Source: Bacteroidales bacterium H3 (GTDB lineage: Bacteria > Bacteroidota > Bacteroidia > Bacteroidales > Muribaculaceae). From it: a DNA stretch of 64,000 nucleotides. The stretch covers positions 1 to 64,000 of the forward strand of contig DAAN01000014.1 of assembly GCA_001701135.1 (NCBI GenBank). The letters run 5' to 3'. This document shows, in pieces, positions 46,952-54,678 of the stretch. Under the pieces are notes generated by a model. It saw only the letters and a program-made list of their open reading frames with translations, searched no databases and was not told the DNA's origin. Both the position numbers and the translations under genes were made by a program. The stretch's first letter is position 1. Each line of letters begins with the position of its first letter.

Positions 46952-46969
46952 TTTTTCCGGGTTGAGGTA

Positions 46970-47893
46970 TTACTGATTGGATTTTACGGTCTGGATAAAA
47001 ATTTCGTTCATCGAGGGGAGTGCACGGTCGAAACTAACGATGTCGACGGCATCGTTGGCCAGAGCGATCGCTTCGCGGCGGGGCACATCGGGAGCGATGC
47101 GCATCACGGCATCGATGACGGGCGAGTTGACGTCGCGGGTGAAGTCAATCTCTGTGAGGCGGTCGCCCAGTGCTGTGCGCAGATCGTCGGGCTCACCTTC
47201 AAAACGGATGCGGTAGCGGCCACGACCCAGATCGTTGCGGATTTCGTTGACATTGCCCGAGAGGATGTTGTGCGAGCGGTCGATCAGAGTGATGTTGTCG
47301 CAGAGTGTCTCCACGCTCTCCATGTTGTGAGTGGAGAATATCACGGTTGCTCCCTGACGGCGCAGCTCGAGAATTTCGTTTTTCAGCAGTTCGGCATTGA
47401 TGGGGTCGAATCCCGAGAAAGGCTCGTCGAAAATCAGCAGTTTGGGCCGGTGGAGCACGGTGACTATAAACTGCACTTTCTGTGCCATGCCCTTTGAAAG
47501 CTCTTCCACTTTTCGGTTCCACCAGTCAGAGATGCCGAATTTCTCGAACCAGACTTTCAGCTGGGCGACGGCCTCGGCACGCGACAGCCCCTTGAGGCGT
47601 GCGAAAAAGATGGCCTGTTCGCCCACTTTCATTTTTTTATACAGGCCGCGTTCTTCGGGGAGGTAACCGATTTGTTTCACATCGTCGGCCACGAGGGGAT
47701 GCCCCATGAATTCGACAGTGCCTGAATCGGGCGCGGTGATATGATTGATGATGCGTATCAGAGTGGTCTTGCCGGCGCCGTTGGGCCCGAGCAGACCGTA
47801 GACGGTGCCTTCGGGCACTGACAGCGACACATTGTCGAGAGCCTGATGGTTGGTATAACGTTTGCTTACGTTCTCTACTTTAAGTATGTCCAT
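46970..47893 (-). CDS. ABC transporter ATP-binding protein (NatA-like)
   Basis: Cytoplasmic ATPase of the exporter, 307 residues. Walker A is GLLGPNGAGKTTL (near residues 34-46), the signature is LSKGMAQKVQ (one Gly replaced by Lys, as in many NatA-type proteins) and Walker B is LLIFDEPFSGFDPINAE. The D-loop and H-loop (VIFSTHNMESVE) are intact. The C-terminal 90 residues form the usual extension after the ATPase core. A -7 element TAACTTTG lies at 47936-47929 (minus), giving a leader of about 32 nt. Confidence 0.94.
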   Translation of the reverse strand: MDILKVENVSKRYTNHQALDNVSLSVPEGTVYGLLGPNGAGKTTLIRIINHITAPDSGTVEFMGHPLVADDVKQIGYLPEERGLYKKMKVGEQAIFFARLKGLSRAEAVAQLKVWFEKFGISDWWNRKVEELSKGMAQKVQFIVTVLHRPKLLIFDEPFSGFDPINAELLKNEILELRRQGATVIFSTHNMESVETLCDNITLIDRSHNILSGNVNEIRNDLGRGRYRIRFEGEPDDLRTALGDRLTEIDFTRDVNSPVIDAVMRIAPDVPRREAIALANDAVDIVSFDRALPSMNEIFIQTVKSNQ

Positions 47894-47928
47894 TCGTTAA
47901 AATTTGCACTATTTGCCTCATTAGACGC

Positions 47929-47936
47929 CAAAGTTA
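47929..47936 (-). promoter_or_regulatory. -7 element of the NatAB-like operon
   Basis: TAACTTTG on the minus strand, about 36 nt before the ATG at 47893. No good -33 TTG is found at 19-20 nt. Confidence 0.5.
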
Positions 47937-47975
47937 CTTAAAAAGTTGCATGTGCTCTGAAAAATTTCTGTAATA

Positions 47976-48007
47976 TTTGTTTGAGAATGCGGAATGCACT
48001 ATTTTTG
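47976..48007 (+). promoter_or_regulatory. Promoter of the NlpC/P60-acyltransferase operon
   Basis: TTTG at 47976-47979, a 20-nt spacer and TATTTTTG at 48000-48007. The leader of about 50 nt holds two tandem variants of the 17-nt dispersed element. Confidence 0.82.
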
Positions 48008-48027
48008 TAAAAGAAATCACTTTGTAA

Positions 48028-48061
48028 AGAGCTTGTCTAATTATTAGGGTTTGTTTAATAA
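48028..48061 (+). repeat. Two tandem variants of the 17-nt dispersed element in a leader
   Basis: AGAGCTTGTCTAATTATTAG is followed at once by GGTTTGTTTAATAA and the ATG at 48062. The first variant includes the palindrome CTAATTATTAG. Both are in sense orientation to the downstream gene. Confidence 0.6.
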
Positions 48062-48889
48062 ATGTCGCTCAGAAAGATCATCGCTGCCATGTGCACTGTA
48101 ATAGTCGCCTCCTCGCTCCTTGCGGGGTGCGGTCCGTCGCGCAAGTCTGTGAAACGGGGGAGTGACGGCTATTCCACCTCGCAGCCCGCAGGCCCGAAGC
48201 ATGCGCCGGTGCCTCCGGCCGACTACACCCGTGGTGTCGACGACCCTTTGGCCCGGGCCTTGATTGGCAACGCCCAGGGATGGATCGGCACCCGTTATCT
48301 CTTTGGAGGCGCGCAGCGCTCGGGCACCGACTGTTCGGGACTTGTGATGACTGTCTACAGTGAGGTCACCGGGGTTAAGATTCCACGCACCACCCGCGAG
48401 CAGGTGCGATATTGCACGCAGGTGGCTCGTAACCAGATGTTGCCCGGCGACCTTGTGTTTTTCGCCCAGCCGCTGAAAACCGATGTGACCGATCCCGAGA
48501 TGAATAATGATGAAATCTACGGCGTGAGCGATCTGGGAAAACCCTCGTCGGCGCCGGCAATCGAAAGGGTGTCGCACGTGGGGCTGTATATCGGCGACGG
48601 CCGCATGATTCATGCATCTTCGAGCCGCGGAGTGATGGTGAGCAGCTGCGACACCGGTTATTGGGGTGACCGCTATGTGACCGGAGCGCGCGTCGAAGCC
48701 GCTCCGCGAGCCTATGCAAGCCTTCATGGCGGTGAGCGTAGACCGGTCGAGCCGGCGCCGTCAGCTGTCTCTGTGCCTGCACCGGCACCTCAGTTGCAGG
48801 CTCAGAACACACCGTCGACCATAGATTTGCTCGACATGCTGATCAACGATAAAGTTGATTCCATAATGTCAAGCCAGTATAACGACTGA
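48062..48889 (+). CDS. NlpC/P60 (C40) peptidoglycan peptidase lipoprotein
   Basis: Cell-wall endopeptidase of 275 residues anchored as a lipoprotein: signal MSLRKIIAAMCTVIVASSLL with lipobox LAGC (Cys near residue 23). The NlpC/P60 domain has the catalytic Cys in GTDCSGLVMTVY (near residue 97) and the His in VSHVGLYIGDGRMIHASSSRGV (near residues 177-198), so the triad is complete. A Pro/Ala-rich C-terminal tail and a terminal helix follow. The stop shares one base with the next ATG (TGATG). Confidence 0.93.
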   Translation: MSLRKIIAAMCTVIVASSLLAGCGPSRKSVKRGSDGYSTSQPAGPKHAPVPPADYTRGVDDPLARALIGNAQGWIGTRYLFGGAQRSGTDCSGLVMTVYSEVTGVKIPRTTREQVRYCTQVARNQMLPGDLVFFAQPLKTDVTDPEMNNDEIYGVSDLGKPSSAPAIERVSHVGLYIGDGRMIHASSSRGVMVSSCDTGYWGDRYVTGARVEAAPRAYASLHGGERRPVEPAPSAVSVPAPAPQLQAQNTPSTIDLLDMLINDKVDSIMSSQYND

Positions 48890-49965
48890 TGACCCCACAA
48901 TTGACCGAAACATCTTCACATGCCCCTGCCGGCATCGCAGGAGCTACCGCACGCATACGTGCCATTGACCTGCTGAAGCTTCTGGCTCTCGCAGGTGTGG
49001 TGGTGTGCCACTCCGCCATGAAAACTGATGCGCTGTGCGGTTGGGCTTTTCTATGGTGGGTACGCATCTGTGAAATGGCTGTGGTCATAGCAATACCCGG
49101 ATTCTTCTTTGCCAGCGGATATGTGTTGTTGGGCAGACGTGAAAATTGCGGCTACCGATATGTGGCGCGCAAATGCCTTGCACTGGTCGTTGCTTCTTTT
49201 GTGATGGGATTCCTGATAATAGGATGGAATTATTTTTCAACGGATGCTCCCTGGTTTCATGCCGCGGATTTCGCAAATGAGATACTCTGCTCCATGTTCA
49301 AAAATGGATTGTTGTCTCTGTTGTGGTTTGTGGGTGCTCTAATGATGGTATATCTGCTTTATCCGCTCATCAACCGATTATACCTATATAATAAGCGACT
49401 GTTTGGAGCGCTGTTGCTGACATGCCTGATATTGATGGCGTTTTTCTCGTCGGCTTATCTCCTTGGCCACCGCGAGGCCCTATGGTATGAACCGGATATT
49501 CCACAACATTACAGGTTATGGATCTGGGTGGGCTATTTTTGCCTTGGAGGAATGATGAAAGCCTGTCCCTCCATCCTCTGTGTCGGTAAATGGTGGGTGA
49601 TACTGTCAGCTGCTGCCGCGACACTGCTGGTCAATCACATCGGTTACGGACAAACAGGTGTCAGGTTTTTTGAATATGTCTACGGCTCCCCGGCCGCAGT
49701 GCTCCTTGTTACGTCGGTGGCGGCTTTTTTGCTTCGCGCCGATCTTTCCGGCGGCAAGTTCCGTTTCCTCGATTCTGTCGGGGGATTGTTTTTCCCCGCT
49801 TTTCTGCTCTGTGAATGTGCATTGGAGATAGTAGCCGGATATACCGCCCGGTTGCACCCGGCAATTTTTTTACCGGTCAATATCGTGGCAGCGTTGACCC
49901 TCGGGATCGCAGGGGCATGGGTGCTGACACACATCCGCGGGTTTTCCCGGTTGCTCAGACTGTGA
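48889..49965 (+). CDS. Membrane acyltransferase family 3 protein
   Basis: Integral membrane protein of 358 residues with about ten hydrophobic segments, fitting the acyltransferase_3 family (relatives O-acetylate sugars of lipopolysaccharide, peptidoglycan or exopolysaccharide). The N-terminal RIRAIDLLKLLALAGVVVCHS holds the conserved His at the end of the first helix, as in this family, and GFFFASGYVLLGRR follows. Translational coupling to the NlpC/P60 gene suggests cell-envelope sugar modification; the acceptor is unknown. Confidence 0.85.
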   Translation: MTPQLTETSSHAPAGIAGATARIRAIDLLKLLALAGVVVCHSAMKTDALCGWAFLWWVRICEMAVVIAIPGFFFASGYVLLGRRENCGYRYVARKCLALVVASFVMGFLIIGWNYFSTDAPWFHAADFANEILCSMFKNGLLSLLWFVGALMMVYLLYPLINRLYLYNKRLFGALLLTCLILMAFFSSAYLLGHREALWYEPDIPQHYRLWIWVGYFCLGGMMKACPSILCVGKWWVILSAAAATLLVNHIGYGQTGVRFFEYVYGSPAAVLLVTSVAAFLLRADLSGGKFRFLDSVGGLFFPAFLLCECALEIVAGYTARLHPAIFLPVNIVAALTLGIAGAWVLTHIRGFSRLLRL

Positions 49966-50006
49966 CTAAAGATTCTTGTCGCCGTTTCAATTTTTGCCGC
50001 CGGAGA

Positions 50007-51011
50007 TCATTGCGGTGCGCGGTATTTCCCTTCGTCAATTTCGTTGAGAATGGAGAGGTATGAGTTGTAGCGCGATTGTGCTATGCGATTTTCCTCCAGC
50101 GCTTTGAGTACTGCGCATCCGGGTTCATGAGTGTGGCTGCAATCGCCGAATCTGCACTCGTCCGATGCACGGAAAATCTCGGGGAAATAGTGCGATACCT
50201 CCTGCGGGGTCATCTCTATAGTGCCGAAACCGCGTACGCCCGGTGTGTCTATGATCCAGCCGCCGAAGGGTAGAGGAAACATCTCCGAGAAGGTAGTGGT
50301 GTGTGTGCCCTGGTCGTGAACGTCGCTGATGGCGGCGGTGCGCAGGTCAAGACCCGGAATAAGGTCGTTGATGAGTGTGGATTTCCCCACGCCCGAGTTG
50401 CCCGACAGCAGGGTGGTGCGGCCTTGCAGCAATTCGCGCAGGCGGTCGAGCCCTTCGCCTGTGTGTGCCGACACGGGGACAACGTTATAACCGATTGATT
50501 CATAAAGATACCGCACAGCCTCAAGCAACTCCCGGTCGTCGTCGGTGTCGAGCAGGTCGGTTTTGTTGATAACAAGAGTGGCGGGCACGGAATAGGCTTC
50601 GGCTGTGGCCAGGAAACGGTCGATGAAGGTGGTGGCGGTGACAGGGTGTTTCAGCGTGGCCACCAGCATGCAGCCATCGAGGTTGGCGGCAAGGATGCTG
50701 GCCTCTTTCGAGAGGTTGCTGGCGCGCCTGATGATATAGTTCCTTCGGGGAGCCACGGCTGTGATGTAGGCCGAGCCGTCGGCGTTGTGTATCAGGGTGA
50801 CGCGGTCGCCGACCGCAACGGGGTTTGTGGTGCGAATCCCTTTCAGGCGGAAGTTGCCTTTTACCTTGCATGGAATCACCTCACCCGCAGAGTCGTCGAG
50901 TAACACATCGTATTGCGAGCCTGTGCTTCTTACGCACATGCCGGTTGATGTTACGTATGCATCGGCTGCCGAGGGTGAGGCATTGATTTTCTTTTTCGAC
51001 TTTTTGGCCAT
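50007..51011 (-). CDS. rsgA: Ribosome small-subunit-dependent GTPase A
   Basis: Circularly permuted GTPase that acts in 30S maturation. The 334-residue protein is started at MAKKSKKKINA; an in-frame start 11 codons upstream overlaps the repeat element and looks unlikely. An OB domain comes first (VLLDDSAGEVIPCKVKGNF). G4 is VINKTDLL, the G1 P-loop is LSGNSGVGKSTLINDL (near residue 212) and G3 is IIDTPGVRGFG. The zinc motif CRFGDCSHTHEPGCAV lies near the C-terminus. The order G4-G1-G3 confirms permutation. Confidence 0.96.
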   Translation of the reverse strand: MAKKSKKKINASPSAADAYVTSTGMCVRSTGSQYDVLLDDSAGEVIPCKVKGNFRLKGIRTTNPVAVGDRVTLIHNADGSAYITAVAPRRNYIIRRASNLSKEASILAANLDGCMLVATLKHPVTATTFIDRFLATAEAYSVPATLVINKTDLLDTDDDRELLEAVRYLYESIGYNVVPVSAHTGEGLDRLRELLQGRTTLLSGNSGVGKSTLINDLIPGLDLRTAAISDVHDQGTHTTTFSEMFPLPFGGWIIDTPGVRGFGTIEMTPQEVSHYFPEIFRASDECRFGDCSHTHEPGCAVLKALEENRIAQSRYNSYLSILNEIDEGKYRAPQ

Positions 51012-51018
51012 ACCGGGA

Positions 51019-51051
51019 GTTATTAAACAAGCATTGGAACACAAGCTCTTA
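51019..51051 (-). repeat. Dispersed element copies in the rsgA leader
   Basis: On the minus strand, ATGCTTGTTTAATAACT ends 8 nt before the rsgA ATG, and a partial copy TAAGAGCTTGTG lies about 18 nt further upstream. Sense orientation to rsgA. Confidence 0.6.
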
Positions 51052-51075
51052 CGATAGATAACACCTATTCAGCCA

Positions 51076-51083
51076 CAAAGTTA
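51076..51083 (-). promoter_or_regulatory. -7 element of rsgA
   Basis: TAACTTTG on the minus strand; leader of about 60 nt to the rsgA ATG. A -33 partner is not evident. Confidence 0.5.
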
Positions 51084-51182
51084 CAAAAAAATCGGAGAAA
51101 TAAAGAAAAAGCGTAACGGGTTGAACCTTAACCTTTTGAATTGTGTTATATTATTCGAGGAGCAAAAAATATAATCCATAAC

Positions 51183-51213
51183 TTTGTGGATAATAAATTT
51201 TTACATAAATTTG
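51183..51213 (+). promoter_or_regulatory. Promoter of the winged-helix protein gene
   Basis: TTTG at 51183-51186, a 19-nt spacer and TAAATTTG at 51206-51213. The leader is about 105 nt and includes an inverted repeat, CATTGTGCC (near 51254) and GGCACAAATG (near 51269). Confidence 0.78.
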
Positions 51214-51322
51214 CACTGTTAATGGATTGTAGTACTCCAAAAATCGAAAGTCATTGTGCCTCAGTCAATGGCACAAATGCATCTAAATTCGCTCTACAGT
51301 TTAACATTTAATTCAATTCACA

Positions 51323-51544
51323 ATGAACGCAGAAGCAATCGGCACTTGGGCCGGTCTCGTATGGAATGCCCTTAATGGCAAAGACGTAGTCGCTGGTATC
51401 AAGCAGCTTAAAAAAGAAACCAAACTCAAAAAAGAAGAAATCTTTGCTGCAATCGGCTGGCTTGCCCGCGAAGGCAAGGTTGAAATCCAGCAGAATCCCG
51501 ACGACGAGAAAGATTTACTCTTCACCCTCGTTCAGGACAAGTAA
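51323..51544 (+). CDS. Winged-helix DUF2582-type small protein
   Basis: A 73-residue protein matching the winged helix-turn-helix family DUF2582 of Bacteroidetes: AEAIGTWAGLVWNALN, then IKQLKKETKLKKEEIFAAIGWLAREGKVEI, which reads as a helix-turn-helix with a beta wing (LFTLVQ). Whether it binds DNA in this organism is untested. It has its own promoter with a long leader and its own terminator. Codon choice (many AAA and GAA) suggests good expression. Confidence 0.88.
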   Translation: MNAEAIGTWAGLVWNALNGKDVVAGIKQLKKETKLKKEEIFAAIGWLAREGKVEIQQNPDDEKDLLFTLVQDK

Positions 51545-51589
51545 TCCGCCATCCCCGAACCTCGTCGGAGGTTCATCTGTATATAACGG

Positions 51590-51620
51590 AGACCCCGGTG
51601 CTACTGTGCATCGGGGTCTT
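51590..51620 (+). terminator. Terminator of the winged-helix gene
   Basis: GACCCCG (51591-51597) and CGGGGTC (51612-51618), followed by TTTG. A second hairpin of the recurrent type follows at 51632. Confidence 0.75.
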
Positions 51621-51631
51621 TGTTGATTCAA

Positions 51632-51662
51632 AGCGCTGTGTCAAGCATTTTGACACAGCGCC
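51632..51662. terminator. Third copy of the recurrent GCGCTGTGTCA hairpin
   Basis: GCGCTGTGTCA (51633-51643) pairs with TGACACAGCGC (51651-51661). It lies between two convergent genes, just after another terminator, so it may mainly serve the minus-strand SPOR gene. Same stem as at 7841 and 22770. Confidence 0.75.
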
Positions 51663-51692
51663 ATGTGTGGAGGGCTGCTATGTGGAGGGTTT

Positions 51693-52202
51693 TCAGCTTT
51701 TTTCGAGGATGTAGGGGTAGGGGAGACGCAACGCCACGGGTGAGGATTTCTGCAGTTCGCGCATAAGTTCCACCGCCGGAGCGAGTTCGGCGAATGTGCC
51801 TGCCGTGACATAATATTTCAGATCGCGGTCGACGAGCAGCAGGGCATTGGAATAGCCGGCGTCGCGCAGGCGTGTCATCACCGACATGGCATTGAATTTC
51901 TGCTTGAACGAGGCTACCACGACGTTGTAGCGCAGAGCGGCGTCGACCGGAGGATCAAGTTTCACGGTGTTGACATGCATGCCTCGCAGAGGTATTGAAT
52001 CACCGCGGAACACAGTGCGTGGAATCGCCTCTTCTTTGTTCATGGCCGCAACCTCATCGGCTGTGTAGGCCTCGTTGCGCTTCTCTACCGCAGTTTCGTA
52101 GGCTTTCTTGTAATTGGCTTCGGTGGTTTTGCAACCTGAGAGAGCTACAAGAGTCATTGCGGCGACCACAGCCATCAGGAATATGGTTTTGTTAAATTTC
52201 AT
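51693..52202 (-). CDS. SPOR-domain lipoprotein
   Basis: A 169-residue lipoprotein with signal MKFNKTIFLMAVVAAMTLVA and lipobox LSGC. The upstream in-frame start is rejected because it would hide the signal. After a charged alpha-helical stretch (ANYKKAYETAVEKRNEAY) the C-terminal half fits a SPOR domain (RYNVVVASFKQKFNAMSVMTRLRDAGYSNALLLVDRDLKYYVTAGTF), which binds denuded septal peptidoglycan glycans in characterised proteins. Last gene of a same-strand run with the phosphodiesterase and GH13 genes. Confidence 0.87.
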   Translation of the reverse strand: MKFNKTIFLMAVVAAMTLVALSGCKTTEANYKKAYETAVEKRNEAYTADEVAAMNKEEAIPRTVFRGDSIPLRGMHVNTVKLDPPVDAALRYNVVVASFKQKFNAMSVMTRLRDAGYSNALLLVDRDLKYYVTAGTFAELAPAVELMRELQKSSPVALRLPYPYILEKS

Positions 52203-52225
52203 ATTTACTTGTTGAAGTTCTGAGG

Positions 52226-52765
52226 TCATACATTTCGGATTCCGGGCATGCTGCGTGGCGGATCGGCGGTGAGTTTGCCAAGCTCGATTACCTCAAGGTT
52301 GGAGGGCACGCCTTCGTTTAAGTCGAGCTTTACCAGCGTGCGGGTTTTCTGCCATCCATGGTGGCCGGCGGCGCCCGGATTGATGTGCAGACAGTCGAGC
52401 TGATTGTCGTACATCACTTTGAGAATGTGGCTGTGGCCGCTCACAAACAGGCGGGCGCGGGCATCGCGCAACATCTGCGTCACCCCCGGGGCGTAACGTC
52501 CCGGATAGCCGCCCACATGAGTCATGAACACACTCGTGCCCTCTGTCTCAAACTGCTGGATAAGTGGAAAATAGCGGCGGCACTCGCCGGTGTCGATATT
52601 GCCGTGGACAGCCCGCACCATCGGGCACACCTGCTCGAGACGGCGGATGACGTCGACGCAGCCGATGTCGCCGGCGTGCCAGATTTCGTCGCAGTCGGCG
52701 AAATGGCGGGCAAACCGTTCGTCCCAGCAGGAATGGGTGTCCGACAGGATCCCGATTCGTTTCAT
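52226..52765 (-). CDS. YfcE/MJ0936-type metallophosphoesterase
   Basis: A calcineurin-like phosphodiesterase of 179 residues. The metal-site motifs are ILSDTHSCWDERF (DxH, near residues 6-11), IWHAGDIGC (GD), RAVHGNID (GNxD) and FMTHVGGYPG followed by LFVSGHSHI (GHxH). The natural substrate is unknown; relatives cleave artificial phosphodiesters and some act on cyclic nucleotides. It starts 11 nt downstream of the GH13 gene and ends just upstream of the SPOR gene. Confidence 0.93.
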   Translation of the reverse strand: MKRIGILSDTHSCWDERFARHFADCDEIWHAGDIGCVDVIRRLEQVCPMVRAVHGNIDTGECRRYFPLIQQFETEGTSVFMTHVGGYPGRYAPGVTQMLRDARARLFVSGHSHILKVMYDNQLDCLHINPGAAGHHGWQKTRTLVKLDLNEGVPSNLEVIELGKLTADPPRSMPGIRNV

Positions 52766-52776
52766 GCGGCGGAGGA

Positions 52777-54645
52777 TCAGAAGTTCTGGAGAATCATCAC
52801 CTGGCGGGGGGCGAATGTCATCTTTTCAGCGATAGTCACATCCTCGCCGGTGACAATGTCGCGGCGGGTTTCGCCGTAGGGGAGAATTTCCAAGGTGCGC
52901 TCCATGGTCACGGTGAGCGGTTTGCTCGTGCCGTTCATCAGCACAGCAACTTTTTTGCCGTTGAGTTCGCGCTCATAGACGTAAAGACCGTTCTGGGGCA
53001 TGAAATGTTTGAGCTTGCCTTTGGCAATAACCTCGTTGGCGGCGCCGCGGCGCCAGTGCAGCAGTTTCGAGAGGTAGTCCCAGGCTTCGTTCTGCAAGGG
53101 TGTGCGGCCCTCGGCTGTGAAGGCGTTGATGGTGTCGCCGGGGAATCCGCCTGGCATGTCGCGGCGCACATAGCCGTCGGAACCCTCTTTGGAGCCGTTC
53201 ATGAGCAGCTCGGTGCCATAATAGAGCTGCGGTATTCCGCGTGAGGTGAGCAGGAATGCGATGGCCTGCTTCCATGAACCGAGAGAGTCGGGCATCGCCT
53301 GCAGGAAGCGGTCGGTGTCGTGATTGTCGATGAAAGTGAGGATTTTCTGCGGGTCGGGGAAGAGGAAATCGAGCGAAAGATGGTCGTAGAGGTGATTCAG
53401 GCCATTCCATGGGTCGGTCTCCTGGTCAAACATCTTGTGACCGTCAATGGTGAGTTTGAAATCCATCACGGTGGGGAGATTCGTCTCTTTGGGGTTTATC
53501 CTGTTGCCTTTCTGCCAGAAAGCCGAGCCGGCCTCGTTGGCATACCAGCATTCGCCCACGATGTTGAAGTTGGGATACTCCTTCATCACGGCTTCGGCCC
53601 ATTTCGACATCCCCTCCATGTCGGCGTAAGGATATGTGTCCATGCGTATGCCGCTGATTTTCGACGATTCGATCCACCAGATGGAATTCTGAATCAGATA
53701 TTTCATCAGATGAGGGTTGCGCTGGTTGAGGTCGGGCATGGCCGTTACAAACCATCCGTTGACAGTGTGGTCAAGGTCATAGTCGGAGACATAGGGGTCG
53801 TGAAGTGTCGACAGGCGGAAGTTGGTGGTCTCATCGCCCTCGGGGTGGTTGAGCCAGTCTTTCGAGGGCATATCTTTTACCCAGGGGTGACTTATGCCTG
53901 AATGGTTGAAAATCATATCCATCACCACCTTTATGCCTTTCTTGTTGGCCTCGGTGACCAGCTGCTGCCAGTCTTCGTTGGTGCCGAAGCGGGGATCGAT
54001 GCGGTAATAGTCGGTGGTGGCGTAGCCGTGATATGAACCGCCCGGCATATCGTTTTCGAGCACAGGGCAGCTCCATATGGCGGTTACACCGAGAGAGTCG
54101 ATGTAGTCGAGACGGTCGATGATGCCGCGGATGTTCCCGCCGTGGCGCCCGTTGGGATCTTCGCGGTCGGCCCCGATGGGATATTGCATTCCCTCAAGCG
54201 CTTTGGCCGCGTCGAAATCGCCCTGCGCGAAGCGGTCGGGCATGAGCAGATAGAGCACGTCGGAGGCATCGAAGCCGGCGTAATCCTCACCTTTACGATC
54301 GCGCTGACGCAGTTCGTAAGGGAGGGTGTATTTACGCCCTTTCAGGTTGAAAGTGATGTCGAGTTTGCCGGGAGCGGCTTCGGGCGAGATGTTGAAATAA
54401 AGAAATTTATAGTTCGGTGAATCGAGGCTCACGGTGTCGGTGAGTTCCACGCCGGGGTATGGCGCTACCGACACTCGCGCGTCGGCTATGCCGGGACCGG
54501 TGACCATCACCTGAAGCGAGGGTTCCTGCATGTCGGTCCACCAGTATGGAGGTTCCACATTGGTAACCATAGGCGCCTTTTTCGCACCGAAAAGCGAGGC
54601 GGCGCCGGTGAGAATACTTAGGGAAATCATTGCAAATCTGTTCAT
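52777..54645 (-). CDS. SusA-like GH13 alpha-amylase/neopullulanase
   Basis: Exported starch- or maltooligosaccharide-degrading enzyme of 622 residues with signal MNRFAMISLSILTGAASLFGA. The N-terminal cyclomaltodextrinase-type domain (PPYWWTDMQEPSLQVMVTGPG) precedes the TIM barrel: YLLMPDRFAQGD, the nucleophile Asp in ISGIRMDTYPY, the acid/base Glu in NIVGECWYANE and the third acid in FIDNHDTDRFL, so all catalytic residues are present. The C-terminal beta domain ends near NGTSKPLTVTMER. This matches SusA of the Bacteroides starch system, but susB-susG and a susR-like gene are not adjacent. Confidence 0.93.
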   Translation of the reverse strand: MNRFAMISLSILTGAASLFGAKKAPMVTNVEPPYWWTDMQEPSLQVMVTGPGIADARVSVAPYPGVELTDTVSLDSPNYKFLYFNISPEAAPGKLDITFNLKGRKYTLPYELRQRDRKGEDYAGFDASDVLYLLMPDRFAQGDFDAAKALEGMQYPIGADREDPNGRHGGNIRGIIDRLDYIDSLGVTAIWSCPVLENDMPGGSYHGYATTDYYRIDPRFGTNEDWQQLVTEANKKGIKVVMDMIFNHSGISHPWVKDMPSKDWLNHPEGDETTNFRLSTLHDPYVSDYDLDHTVNGWFVTAMPDLNQRNPHLMKYLIQNSIWWIESSKISGIRMDTYPYADMEGMSKWAEAVMKEYPNFNIVGECWYANEAGSAFWQKGNRINPKETNLPTVMDFKLTIDGHKMFDQETDPWNGLNHLYDHLSLDFLFPDPQKILTFIDNHDTDRFLQAMPDSLGSWKQAIAFLLTSRGIPQLYYGTELLMNGSKEGSDGYVRRDMPGGFPGDTINAFTAEGRTPLQNEAWDYLSKLLHWRRGAANEVIAKGKLKHFMPQNGLYVYERELNGKKVAVLMNGTSKPLTVTMERTLEILPYGETRRDIVTGEDVTIAEKMTFAPRQVMILQNF

Positions 54646-54678
54646 TTGGCGAAGGTATAATGTTAGTTGTTAAACGTA